From Bacteroidota bacterium (GTDB lineage: Bacteria > Bacteroidota > Bacteroidia > Bacteroidales > VadinHA17): a stretch of DNA of 37,774 bases. Below the pieces are notes generated by a model. It was not told the origin of the DNA. It ran no database searches and saw nothing but the letters and a program-made list of their open reading frames with translations. The first letter of the stretch is position 1, and each line of letters begins with the position of its first letter. Location: the NCBI GenBank assembly GCA_011374625.1, contig DRPN01000080.1, forward strand, positions 1 through 37,774, written 5' to 3'. Positions 1-8,135 of the stretch are shown piece after piece. Both the position numbers and the translations under genes were made by a program.

Positions 1-1
1 A

Positions 2-175
2 GACATGGTCAAGCGTTTAATAACCACGGACACCTCTCTGGATTATCCGGAGAAATTTGCAGAGGTCATCCGTACCATTTCACCGGAAAAGATCCGTATT
101 ATCACCGAAAAGTATTTTGACCCCGACACTTTCATCGAGATCGTGGCAGGCAGTTGTAATAATGGAAAAAAATAG
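2..175 (+). CDS. M16 family zinc peptidase, C-terminal fragment (5' end outside window)
   Basis: An open frame enters from the left edge and stops with TAG at 173-175. It is too short for the ORF track. The translation includes KFAEVIRTISPEKIRIITEK and then YFDPDTFIEIVAGS. This matches the usual end of M16 (insulinase/processing peptidase-like) proteins, where the last helices are followed by a strand ending in a phrase like 'vvvG'. The catalytic HxxEH motif would lie upstream, outside the window, so activity cannot be judged. The stop overlaps the start of the next gene by 14 bases, so the two are probably co-transcribed. The assignment rests on about 57 residues. Confidence 0.65.
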   Translation, partial: DMVKRLITTDTSLDYPEKFAEVIRTISPEKIRIITEKYFDPDTFIEIVAGSCNNGKK

Positions 176-1682
176 TATCATATCATTAGGCATAAGATTA
201 GGATTGGTTTTGTTTTTACTCGCTGCGGTAGCTACTATACCAGCCTGGTCACAAAACGATACTATTCGACCTGCTCCTCCTGTCCTTTCCCTGGTGAGCG
301 TAATTCCAAATACAGGTTTTGTGACTCTCCGGTGGACCAAAAGCCCGGATAAGGATGTTGCGGGTTATATTATTTATCAAGGGAAAAATAATATCTGGAT
401 TGCTATCGACACCCTTTATAATCCAAATATTGAATCTTTTGAAGACTACAGGGCTCATGCTGATTTTTTCCCTGTTTCCTATGTGATTGCAGCTATTGAT
501 ACAGCCGGGAACCCCAGCCCGCTTACTGCTGAACACACAACCAATTATCTCACTACCCTTTTCGATGCCTGTACAGGCAATATCTATCTCTCCTGGACCG
601 GATACAAGGGTTGGGGAGATCAACTGGTCTCCTATGCCATTTATGGCAAGGAAGGAAATAATGATTTTAAACTGCTGGATTCCGTCTCATCCGGCGTATT
701 GGCGGATACCCTCACGCAGGTCATCCCCGATAAAGACTATTGCTTTGTTGTCAAAGCCTGGCATACCAACGGTTGGGTATCCCATTCCAACCGCAAATGC
801 ATTACCGCCACCATGCCACCCCCACCCGATTACATTTCCGTTGATGAAGCATCGGTTATCGGAAACAATCAGGTTTTCCTGAAATTCTCAATAGATAACA
901 CCTCCCAGCTGCAGCATTATATCCTCTTGCGCGGTACAACCCCCGATCGTTGTTCTGATACGATCATGGAATGGGAAAAGTACACGGAAGCCGAGCTTTC
1001 CTACACAGACGTCCCGGAAGATTCGCTGAAAGCACCTCTGTATTACCGGTTGGCCGTACTGAATGAATGCGGCCGTATGGTCAGGCAATCCCTCCCGGCC
1101 ACCATTCTGGTTCCTCAGGGATATCATGAAAACTTTAACATCTACCTTTCCTGGAATCCCTGTCTCAGCTATGACACCCTGGAAAAGTACACCATTTACC
1201 GGCAAACCGGGAATCATGCCGAAGAGCTCGTTGCCGAGTTGTCTCCCCGGGACACTTCCTGGACAGAAAAAATTGAGTCACTCCAGTATATGGCTGGAAA
1301 CAGCGGTATTTATTGTTACCGGATAGAAGCTACCGGCCGCAACCATTTCTCCTGGACAGAACAAAACAGTTTCTCGGCAACGATTTGTATAAATGCAGGA
1401 CAGCATGTTTACTTACCCAACGCCTTTACCCCCAACCAGGACGGTCAGAACGACTTCTTTGTGCCTGTATTCTCCTTTGCTCCGGAGAAGTACCACCTTA
1501 TCATCCGTAACCGCTGGGGAACCATTGTTTTTGAGAGCTATGACTATCTGCATGCCTGGGATGGCAAAGACAAAAAAGGAAGCCCGGTTCAACAAGGTGT
1601 TTACAATTATTATCTGTATGCAGAAACCCCACAGGGAGTGAAGATTAGAAAGAAAGGATATGTGATGGTGATAAGTAAATGA
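162..1682 (+). CDS. T9SS-exported surface protein with fibronectin-III-like repeats and a type-B (CHU_C) C-terminal domain
   Basis: I start the gene at ATG 162 rather than the ORF-track start at 57. From 162 the protein (506 aa) begins with a clean signal peptide: MEKN, then a hydrophobic stretch ending AWSQ. The upstream frame is taken by the M16 peptidase tail. The body contains repeated beta-sandwich-like units of fibronectin III character (phrases such as VTLRWTKSPDKDVAGYIIY and IYLSWNPCLSYDTLEKYTIY). The last roughly 90 residues (VYLPNAFTPNQDGQNDFFVP, RNRWGTIVFES, WDGKDKKGSPVQQGVYNYYL) are the gliding-motility-associated/CHU_C domain. That domain directs proteins through the type IX secretion system to the surface or outside. 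No catalytic domain is recognisable, so an adhesive or structural role is inferred only. Confidence 0.9.
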   Translation: MEKNSIISLGIRLGLVLFLLAAVATIPAWSQNDTIRPAPPVLSLVSVIPNTGFVTLRWTKSPDKDVAGYIIYQGKNNIWIAIDTLYNPNIESFEDYRAHADFFPVSYVIAAIDTAGNPSPLTAEHTTNYLTTLFDACTGNIYLSWTGYKGWGDQLVSYAIYGKEGNNDFKLLDSVSSGVLADTLTQVIPDKDYCFVVKAWHTNGWVSHSNRKCITATMPPPPDYISVDEASVIGNNQVFLKFSIDNTSQLQHYILLRGTTPDRCSDTIMEWEKYTEAELSYTDVPEDSLKAPLYYRLAVLNECGRMVRQSLPATILVPQGYHENFNIYLSWNPCLSYDTLEKYTIYRQTGNHAEELVAELSPRDTSWTEKIESLQYMAGNSGIYCYRIEATGRNHFSWTEQNSFSATICINAGQHVYLPNAFTPNQDGQNDFFVPVFSFAPEKYHLIIRNRWGTIVFESYDYLHAWDGKDKKGSPVQQGVYNYYLYAETPQGVKIRKKGYVMVISK

Positions 1683-1757
1683 AAAGTTAAAAGCCGGAAC
1701 CCTCCTTTCACAACAATACATTTTTCAACTTATGACTAAGATTCTATGATTTTTGAC

Positions 1758-1765
1758 TAATTTTG
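1758..1765 (+). promoter_or_regulatory. Candidate -7 promoter element (TAATTTTG) for the rel gene
   Basis: TAATTTTG is an exact match to the Bacteroidota -7 consensus TAnnTTTG. It lies 22 bases before ATG 1788. No convincing -33 TTTG sits 19-21 bases upstream, so the call rests on the -7 element alone. Confidence 0.4.
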
Positions 1766-1787
1766 TAAAAGGCGAATTTTGAGGATT

Positions 1788-4055
1788 ATGACAGAGAAAC
1801 AAATCAAAGAGGCGTCGGTATTAACCAAAGCTGAGGACACAAATATACGTAAGCAGTTCAGGCTTCTGGTAGAAAACAGTCCCCGGTTGAAGAAGAAAGC
1901 CGACCGTGAGATGGTGGAAAAAGCCTTTAACCTGGCATTTCTGGCTCATAAGGATATGCGCAGGCGATCAGGGGAACCTTATATCTGTCATCCATTGGCC
2001 GTAGCCCGCATTGTCTCCGAAGAGATAGGGTTGGGAGCCCTTTCCATAAGCTGCTCTTTATTGCATGATGTTGTGGAAGATACGGATTATACCCTGGAAG
2101 ATATAGAACACTTGTTTGGAGAAAAAATGGCCAGGATCATTGACGGGCTGACAAAGATCTCAGGCGCTTTCTCGGAACAATCATCCTCGCAGGCAGAAAA
2201 TTTCAGAAAAATATTGTTGACCCTTTCCGACGATATGCGCGTTATTCTGATCAAGCTGGCCGACCGCCTGCATAATATGCGTACGCTGGATGCCATGCCC
2301 ACGGAAAAACAACTCAAGATTGCCTCGGAAACAATATACATTTATGCCCCCCTGGCCCACCGGCTGGGATTATACAAAATAAAGACAGAGCTGGAAGACC
2401 TCAGCATGAAATACAGGCATCCCGAGATCTATGAAGAGATAGCCAATAAGATCAGGCTGAATGAGAAAAGAAGAATTGCCGAGATAAACCGGTTTTCTCT
2501 GCCGATCATTCAGAAACTGGAGGAAAACAACATCCGGTTTGATATCAACGGGCGGCCTAAGTCCATATACTCCATCTGGAAAAAAATGCAGACCAAAAAC
2601 GTTTCTTTTGAAGAGGTATATGACCTGATAGCCATTCGGATCGTTTTCGACCCTAAACCCAGAGTGTCTGAAAAAGCCATGTGCTGGATGATATATTCTC
2701 TGATCACAGACATATACCTCCCCAAGCCCGACCGGTTGCGAGATTGGGTCAGCAAGCCCAAGGAGAATGGCTATGAAGCCTTGCATGCTACGGTAATGAG
2801 CCATGAAGGAAAATGGGTAGAAGTACAGATTCGCTCACGCCGCATGGATGAGATCGCCGAACGGGGATATGCCGCCCACTGGAAATACAAAGGGATAAAC
2901 TCACAGGAAAGTGGATTGGACACCTGGCTGAAAAGAATCCGGGAAATGCTGGACAACCCCAATAAAAATGCGCTGGAGTTCCTTGATGATTTCAAACTGA
3001 ATCTTTTCTCCTCCGAGATCCTGGTTTTTACACCCAAAGGCCATATCAAATCCCTTCCAAAAAATGCTTCGGCACTGGATTTTGCCTATGAAATACATAC
3101 CGAAATCGGGAATCATGCCATTGGGGCCAAAGTCAACCATAAACTGGTTCCGTTAAGTTACAAGCTGTCCAGTGGCGATCAGGTGGAGATTCTCACATCT
3201 GACAAACAACGGCCTCAGGTCGAATGGTTACAGTTTGTCATCACAGCCAAGGCCAAAGTCAGTATTAAAAACGCCCTGAAATCCGAAAAAAATAACCGTA
3301 TCAAGATTGGCAAGGAAAAACTTGACAGAACCCTGAGGGCCCTGAAAATCACCCCCAATGCTTATGTGTTTAGAAAACTGATGAATGCCTATGAAACACT
3401 TACCAAAGATGAACTTTACAGTAAAATAGGTCTGGGACTGATCGAACTAAACAACATTGAAGCGATCTTAAAAAAGAAATCCCAGAATAAACTGGTGAGA
3501 TACTGGTCACTTCAGTTTCTCAAAAGTATCAATAAAAGTTCTCCGAAAAAGAAACAGGAAGATTCCGGAACCGTTGGAAATAAGAAAAAACCCATCCTGT
3601 TGCGCGAAAACCTGGATAAGGAAGACTCGGAATATGTCATAGCCAACTGTTGCAAACCTATACCTGGCGATCCAGTGGTCGGCTACCTGGATAACCAACT
3701 TGACACCATCATTATTCATAAGGCTAATTGTCCGAATATTATTCGGCTGGCTTCCAAACATGGCGACCGAATCATCCCTGTACGCTGGACTACCCATAAG
3801 GTAAAATCCTTCCTTTCCCGGATCAAAATACAGGGCATTGACCGGATGGGCATCCTCAATGAAATCACGACAATCATCTCCAAACAACTGGATGTAAATA
3901 TCCGGTCGGTGAATGTGGATGTACTGGACGGTATCTTTGAAGCCACCATAGACCTGTATGTTCATGACACGATTCATCTTAATAACCTAATCCTGAAACT
4001 GGCCAAAATCAAAGGAGTGGATTCCGTGAACCGGGAAGAATATACCGGAGAATAA
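1788..4055 (+). CDS. rel: Bifunctional (p)ppGpp synthetase/hydrolase, RelA/SpoT family
   Basis: This 755-aa long RSH enzyme makes and degrades the alarmone (p)ppGpp in the cytoplasm. The start is ATG 1788; the ORF-track start at 1779 is a TTG three codons upstream. Domain order, by residue in the ORF-track translation: HD hydrolase with HDVVEDT (about 96-102) and ADRLHNMRTL; synthetase with GRPKSIYSIWKKM, NGYEALHATVM and EVQIRSRRMDEIAERGYAAHWKYK; TGS about 405-475; a Cys-containing domain with ANCCKPIPGD; and a C-terminal ACT domain. The intact HD motif argues for hydrolase activity. The synthetase loop reads RLRD, which resembles the RxKD of bifunctional enzymes rather than the ExDD of monofunctional RelA. 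It is followed by a Fur-family gene and purA on the same strand. Confidence 0.95.
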   Translation: MTEKQIKEASVLTKAEDTNIRKQFRLLVENSPRLKKKADREMVEKAFNLAFLAHKDMRRRSGEPYICHPLAVARIVSEEIGLGALSISCSLLHDVVEDTDYTLEDIEHLFGEKMARIIDGLTKISGAFSEQSSSQAENFRKILLTLSDDMRVILIKLADRLHNMRTLDAMPTEKQLKIASETIYIYAPLAHRLGLYKIKTELEDLSMKYRHPEIYEEIANKIRLNEKRRIAEINRFSLPIIQKLEENNIRFDINGRPKSIYSIWKKMQTKNVSFEEVYDLIAIRIVFDPKPRVSEKAMCWMIYSLITDIYLPKPDRLRDWVSKPKENGYEALHATVMSHEGKWVEVQIRSRRMDEIAERGYAAHWKYKGINSQESGLDTWLKRIREMLDNPNKNALEFLDDFKLNLFSSEILVFTPKGHIKSLPKNASALDFAYEIHTEIGNHAIGAKVNHKLVPLSYKLSSGDQVEILTSDKQRPQVEWLQFVITAKAKVSIKNALKSEKNNRIKIGKEKLDRTLRALKITPNAYVFRKLMNAYETLTKDELYSKIGLGLIELNNIEAILKKKSQNKLVRYWSLQFLKSINKSSPKKKQEDSGTVGNKKKPILLRENLDKEDSEYVIANCCKPIPGDPVVGYLDNQLDTIIIHKANCPNIIRLASKHGDRIIPVRWTTHKVKSFLSRIKIQGIDRMGILNEITTIISKQLDVNIRSVNVDVLDGIFEATIDLYVHDTIHLNNLILKLAKIKGVDSVNREEYTGE

Positions 4056-4204
4056 TGACTCTGCCTTTTCCTTCCACACCCGGGAAAATGAATAATGAAA
4101 TTTATTAAACCGAAATTTTGAAAGTTTTGACCTCTCCGCAAAAAGAGGTATAAACGGCACCTTGGGATGGCCCCTCCACCTACCTGCTGAAAGGAAGACC
4201 TGAC

Positions 4205-4244
4205 CGAAGTCATTCGTGCAGGAACGGACGAAGACATTCGTCCG
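4205..4244. repeat. Two imperfect 24-nt tandem units ending in a perfect 8-bp hairpin
   Basis: In the 283-base gap between rel and the Fur-family gene, CGAAGTCATTCGTGCAGG (from 4205) recurs as CGAAGACATTCGTCCGGG (from 4229), 15 of 18 identical at a spacing of 24. The second unit forms a perfect inverted repeat, CGGACGAA-GACA-TTCGTCCG (4225-4244). No long T-run follows, so a simple intrinsic terminator is not well supported. The rest of the gap shows only a 6-bp ACCTCT/AGAGGT hairpin at 4130-4149. Confidence 0.6.
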
Positions 4245-4338
4245 GGGAGCAAAGCCCGAGGAATTCTTTGGATTAAATCTAAATAAGCTTTTTTATCTCA
4301 ATAAAAATACTTAATTTGCCTTGATTTAAATAGGGACA

Positions 4339-4821
4339 ATGACCATGGCAACTAAAAAAACACAGAATATTGTAAAAAAGATTTTCAAGGAATATCTGCA
4401 AAAGAAAGGACACCGGAAAACACCGGAACGTTTTGCTATTCTTAAAGAGATATATGAAACGGACGGCCATTTCGATATAGAGTCATTGTATATCAATATG
4501 AAAAATAAGAATTATCAAGTTAGCAGGGCAACCCTGTACAACACCATTGAATTGTTACTGAACTGCAATCTTGTGATCAAACATCAATTCGGTAAAAACA
4601 TTGCCCAGTATGAAAAGTCCTATCACTGCCGGCAACATGATCATCTGATCGATACCGAAACCGGCAAGGTTATTGAATTTTGTGATCCGCGTATTCATGA
4701 GATTATCCGTACTGCCTGTGAACTGAACAACTTCAAACATCTTTATCATTCATTATATATCTACGGGGTTTCCCGAGACAGTGAAAAGGATGCAGATGAT
4801 TCGACAGAGGAAGATATGTAA
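4339..4821 (+). CDS. Fur-family metal-responsive transcriptional regulator
   Basis: This 160-aa protein is close to the usual Fur length. The N-terminal winged helix includes [20 protein letters not shown] and [20 protein letters not shown], the typical DNA-recognition region. The C-terminal dimer/metal domain keeps HDHLI (residues 100-104), GKVIEF and HSLYIYG. The CxxC that normally follows HDHLI is replaced by DTETG (105-109), and no second CxxC is seen, so the usual Cys4 structural zinc site is absent. Which subfamily it belongs to (Fur, PerR, Zur) cannot be decided from the sequence. ATG 4339 (MTM) and ATG 4345 are both possible starts. It sits between rel and purA. Confidence 0.88.
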   Translation: MTMATKKTQNIVKKIFKEYLQKKGHRKTPERFAILKEIYETDGHFDIESLYINMKNKNYQVSRATLYNTIELLLNCNLVIKHQFGKNIAQYEKSYHCRQHDHLIDTETGKVIEFCDPRIHEIIRTACELNNFKHLYHSLYIYGVSRDSEKDADDSTEEDM

Positions 4822-4852
4822 GTTTTTCATTCATTTGTTATATTTTCTGATG

Positions 4853-4860
4853 TATATTTG
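4853..4860 (+). promoter_or_regulatory. Candidate -7 promoter element (TATATTTG) upstream of purA
   Basis: This is an exact TAnnTTTG match 94 bases before the purA start. The -33 region is AT-rich but lacks a clear TTTG at the expected spacing. If used, it gives an untranslated leader of about 90 bases. Confidence 0.35.
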
Positions 4861-4953
4861 CACACAGGTGGATTGTGCTTGCCTGATTAATGCCAGCAGC
4901 AAATATGGGCACAGCAACTTCCTGAATAAATAATAATTAAAAAACGTAAAACA

Positions 4954-6225
4954 GTGAAAACGGACATATTATTGGGATTACAATGGGGTGATGAAGGAAA
5001 AGGAAAGATCGTGGATGTTTTAGCACCCGATTATGAGGTCATTACGCGTTTCCAGGGGGGGCCCAATGCTGGTCATTCCCTTGAATTCAAAGGTAAGAAA
5101 TTTATCCTCCACACAATACCTTCCGGCGTATTTCGTAAAGACAAGCTCAACATTATCGGGAACGGGGTAGTCATTGATCCTGTTATTTTTGCCGAAGAAA
5201 TACAATCTTTAAAAAACGAAGGCATCGAGCTGAACAAAGAAAACCTGCTAATCTCCACCAAGGCCCATCTTATCTTACCTACACACCGTTTGCTGGATGC
5301 CGCTTCCGAAGCATTCAAAGGAGGTTCCAAAATCGGTTCTACTCTGAAAGGTATCGGGCCAACCTATATGGATAAAACAGGTCGCAATGGACTTCGCTTA
5401 GGAGATATCATCCGTCCTGGTTTTATGGGTAAATATAAAGCCCTTACCCTGAAACACAAAGATCTGTTAAACATGTATCATTACAAAGGAGAACAAGACG
5501 ATTACGAGAAAAAATGGTTCGATGGAATAGAAGTAATCCGCAGCTTTGATCTGGTTGAAAGTGAATATCGGATCAACAGGCTGTTAGATGACGGGAGAAA
5601 CATTCTCGCGGAAGGGGCCCAAGGCACTTTGCTGGATATAGACTTCGGTACTTACCCCTATGTCACCTCTTCCAATACAATCACTGCCGGCGCCCTTACA
5701 GGACTGGGCCTTGCACCTTCCCGCATCGGCCATGTTAAGGGGATATTCAAGGCATATTGCACCCGTGTGGGCAGTGGCCCTTTTCCCACCGAGTTGCATA
5801 ATGAGAAAGGAGAATTTCTCCGGCAGAAGGGACATGAATACGGCGCTACCACAGGTCGGCCCAGAAGATGCGGTTGGCTCGATCTTCCTGCCCTGCGGTA
5901 TGCCATCATGCTGAATGGTGTGACTGAACTGATCATGACCAAGCCCGATGTTCTCTCAGGACTGGAGTCTTTCATGATATGTACACATTATCAGATCGAT
6001 GGAAAAAATACCAACCAACTCCCCTACTCTCTGGAAGATAACATAAAACCTGTGTATAAGAGTTTTAAAGGATGGTCACAGGATATCTCAGGAATCCGGA
6101 TGTACAGGGATCTGCCTGAAGAGCTAAAAGCTTATAAAAACTTCATTGAAAAGGAAACCGGTATTCCTATTACGATCATCTCCGTTGGCCCGGACCGGGA
6201 AGCGGTAGTAATGATTGAAAAATAA
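4954..6225 (+). CDS. purA: Adenylosuccinate synthetase
   Basis: This 423-aa enzyme joins IMP and aspartate using GTP to give adenylosuccinate, the first committed step from IMP to AMP. The N-terminal GTP-binding loop LGLQWGDEGKGK is intact (about residues 7-18), followed by FQGGPNAGHSL, GIGPTYMDKTGRNGLR, EGAQGTLLDIDFGTYPYVTSSN and TTGRPRRCGWLD, all standard family signatures. The length is normal. The start is GTG at 4954, with no ATG nearby that keeps the conserved N-terminus. In other bacteria PurA is inhibited by (p)ppGpp, so its position downstream of the RelA/SpoT gene is functionally coherent. Confidence 0.97.
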   Translation: MKTDILLGLQWGDEGKGKIVDVLAPDYEVITRFQGGPNAGHSLEFKGKKFILHTIPSGVFRKDKLNIIGNGVVIDPVIFAEEIQSLKNEGIELNKENLLISTKAHLILPTHRLLDAASEAFKGGSKIGSTLKGIGPTYMDKTGRNGLRLGDIIRPGFMGKYKALTLKHKDLLNMYHYKGEQDDYEKKWFDGIEVIRSFDLVESEYRINRLLDDGRNILAEGAQGTLLDIDFGTYPYVTSSNTITAGALTGLGLAPSRIGHVKGIFKAYCTRVGSGPFPTELHNEKGEFLRQKGHEYGATTGRPRRCGWLDLPALRYAIMLNGVTELIMTKPDVLSGLESFMICTHYQIDGKNTNQLPYSLEDNIKPVYKSFKGWSQDISGIRMYRDLPEELKAYKNFIEKETGIPITIISVGPDREAVVMIEK

Positions 6226-6286
6226 TCGGCAAATAATAATTGAGGGAAGAGAAAAAGATATAGCCTGGAGACAGGTATGCTATCTA

Positions 6287-7984
6287 TCATTCTTCTGTCT
6301 TCTGAATATTCGGCATTTCCAATCCATAGCCTTTGTGCCTGTCTTCCATTTTCAGCAGGAAAGCAAACAGCACGGATAATATAGCCAGACCTAAAAATAT
6401 CAGGATATCATAAAAATAGTTATATCTGAGGTTCAGTTTTTCCTTTTTGATGGTCTGGTAGGCGCTTCTTGCAGCGGCCTTTATTACTTCAGCTGTCACA
6501 ACATCCTTATCTCCGGAAAGATTGATATTCCTTGTGTTTTGAATAATTCCCGTATATATTTCGTTCTCCACTTTTGCAGGATCCACCCGACCGGAAAGTA
6601 CCGGCTCATAATGCGAGTATTGAACGATGGAGTCCACGGCTGATCCGGTTGCTTTTTCTATAGTCCGGTTAATTTCTTTTGGAGTATAACCGGCAGAAGC
6701 CAAGGTTTCGGAAAAAGCTTTTTCTATGGCTCCCTTTACCAATTTTTTGTTAGGGGAAACATCCGGATTGGTATAATTCAGTACCACTCCAAGCATAAGT
6801 GGGACAGCCCATAATCCTATATTCTGGATCCAGAAAATTACAGCATACGCTGTTCCCAGTCTTTGTTCGGGGATAATCTTGGGTACGGAAGGCCACATAG
6901 CTGAGGGAACCAGTGAAAAACCGATCCCCAAAATAATCACCATGGCTGCGGCCACCCACCACATTCTCAGTGAGGGAATAAGGAACACCCCATGCACAAA
7001 CACCAGAATCAAGGAACCTATGATCATAATGGTCGCTCCTTTCCCAAATTTATCATAGATGCCACCAAAAACCGGCGTGAGAAGGATGGTTCCAAAAGGC
7101 AGTAACATGGTAATCGTCCCGGCCAGGTTGGGATTAACATTGTATTTATTGATCATCAGGTCATTGGCATAGAATAAAAACGGGAATACGGCCGAGTAGA
7201 ATAAAACACACAAAATAGCAATATACCAGAATCCACGGTTTTTGATGATATATACAATATCCCTGATCTTGAACTCATTTTCTTCCGATTTTTCTTCCTC
7301 GGGGACAGCTTCCGATTTATCCAGTTTGATATCCATTAGAGAGAAAGAAATAAAGGAAATCACGCCAATCAGCATCACGGTCATAGCAAATAAGATAGGA
7401 GCTGTCACTGTAAACTTTTTGGCCAGGGGAATGGAGATAGCAACTGCAAGTGCTGTACCCAACCGGGCAATAGCCATCTGCATACCCATGGCCAGTGCCA
7501 TTTCTTTTCCTTTAAACCATCGTACTATAGCTTTAGAGATGGTAATTCCCGTTGCTTCTGTTCCCACGCCAAAAATAGCAAAGCCAAACGAAGACCATAA
7601 AACCTGCACCTTCATCTCTCCCAAAAGAGGAAGATGCACAACGGCGTTATCAGGAAAATGATGTGATACAGCCCAGTAGTTAATTGCTGTTCCAATAAAC
7701 ATCACAACCGTGGCCCCCAGTCCGGTCTTCCTGATACCTAGTTTATCCAGTATAAAACCACTGATAATAAGCATGAACAAAAAAACATTGAACCAGGCAT
7801 AAGAAGACATATAATTTCCTATCTCGCTACTGTTCCATCCCAAGATACTCTCCAACATTGGTTTTATCGCCGAAAGTGCATAGTTGAAATAATAGGCCCC
7901 AAAAATGGACAAAGATGCCAACACCAATGCAGTCCAGCGGGCTGCCGTAGAATCTCTCAAAGATTTTTTTATATGTTCTGTCAT
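6287..7984 (-). CDS. MFS transporter (NarK/OFA-like) with a large periplasmic insert between TM11 and TM12
   Basis: I set the start at the ATG at 7984 (MTEHIKKSLRDS), not the ORF-track start at 8095. The predicted promoter at 8014-8044 lies inside the upstream extension, and that extension looks non-transporter-like. The 565-aa protein has the two six-helix halves of a major facilitator, with a cytoplasmic acidic linker near 220-245 (VPEEEKSEEN). A DKFGKGATIM loop in the second half resembles the MFS signature. TM11 ends near 403 and TM12 starts near 522. The roughly 115 residues between are hydrophilic and mostly helical in character. By helix count this loop is periplasmic. The substrate is unknown. 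The gene is single and divergent from the kinase-like gene. Confidence 0.85.
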   Translation of the reverse strand: MTEHIKKSLRDSTAARWTALVLASLSIFGAYYFNYALSAIKPMLESILGWNSSEIGNYMSSYAWFNVFLFMLIISGFILDKLGIRKTGLGATVVMFIGTAINYWAVSHHFPDNAVVHLPLLGEMKVQVLWSSFGFAIFGVGTEATGITISKAIVRWFKGKEMALAMGMQMAIARLGTALAVAISIPLAKKFTVTAPILFAMTVMLIGVISFISFSLMDIKLDKSEAVPEEEKSEENEFKIRDIVYIIKNRGFWYIAILCVLFYSAVFPFLFYANDLMINKYNVNPNLAGTITMLLPFGTILLTPVFGGIYDKFGKGATIMIIGSLILVFVHGVFLIPSLRMWWVAAAMVIILGIGFSLVPSAMWPSVPKIIPEQRLGTAYAVIFWIQNIGLWAVPLMLGVVLNYTNPDVSPNKKLVKGAIEKAFSETLASAGYTPKEINRTIEKATGSAVDSIVQYSHYEPVLSGRVDPAKVENEIYTGIIQNTRNINLSGDKDVVTAEVIKAAARSAYQTIKKEKLNLRYNYFYDILIFLGLAILSVLFAFLLKMEDRHKGYGLEMPNIQKTEE

Positions 7985-8013
7985 AGTTTTACGGTTTGGT
8001 TTTATATTGGGTG

Positions 8014-8044
8014 CGAAATTACGAGATTCGAAAACATTTCCAAA
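8014..8044 (-). promoter_or_regulatory. Promoter for the MFS gene (TTTG-N19-TAATTTCG)
   Basis: On the minus strand, TTTG (8044-8041) is followed after 19 bases by TAATTTCG (8021-8014), one mismatch from the Bacteroidota TAnnTTTG. The inferred transcription start is about 25 bases before ATG 7984. This supports the shorter start for the transporter. Confidence 0.5.
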
Positions 8045-8082
8045 AGAAAAGAAAGAAAACACATATCTTTTAATAATATTCC

Positions 8083-8113
8083 TTGAAAATCTCAAAAATT
8101 ATAACTAAATTAA
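8083..8113 (+). promoter_or_regulatory. Candidate promoter for the cytidylate-kinase-like gene
   Basis: TTG (8083-8085) is followed after 20 bases by TAAATTAA (8106-8113). Spacing is right for a Bacteroidota promoter, but the -7 box matches only TAnnTT of TAnnTTTG. It is divergent from the MFS promoter within the same 151-base gap. Confidence 0.35.
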
Positions 8114-8135
8114 GGGAGTAAAAAATTAATTCGTC

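Noticed and set aside
57-161. N-terminal extension of the T9SS protein in the ORF track
   Set aside because: It lies inside the frame of the M16 peptidase tail and would bury the signal peptide that begins at 162.
2370-2804. 144-codon minus-strand frame inside rel
   Set aside because: Shadow frame of the conserved synthetase domain.
4130-4149. ACCTCT/AGAGGT hairpin after rel
   Set aside because: Only six pairs, eight-base loop, no T-run; too weak as a terminator.
6261-6283. Weak hairpin (ATAG-CCTG-GAGA-CAGG-CTAT with a bulge) between purA and the MFS gene
   Set aside because: The stem is interrupted by a four-base bulge and has no T-run; not enough for a terminator call.
7985-8095. N-terminal extension of the MFS protein
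   Set aside because: The predicted promoter lies within it and the natural MFS start MTEHIKKSL follows.
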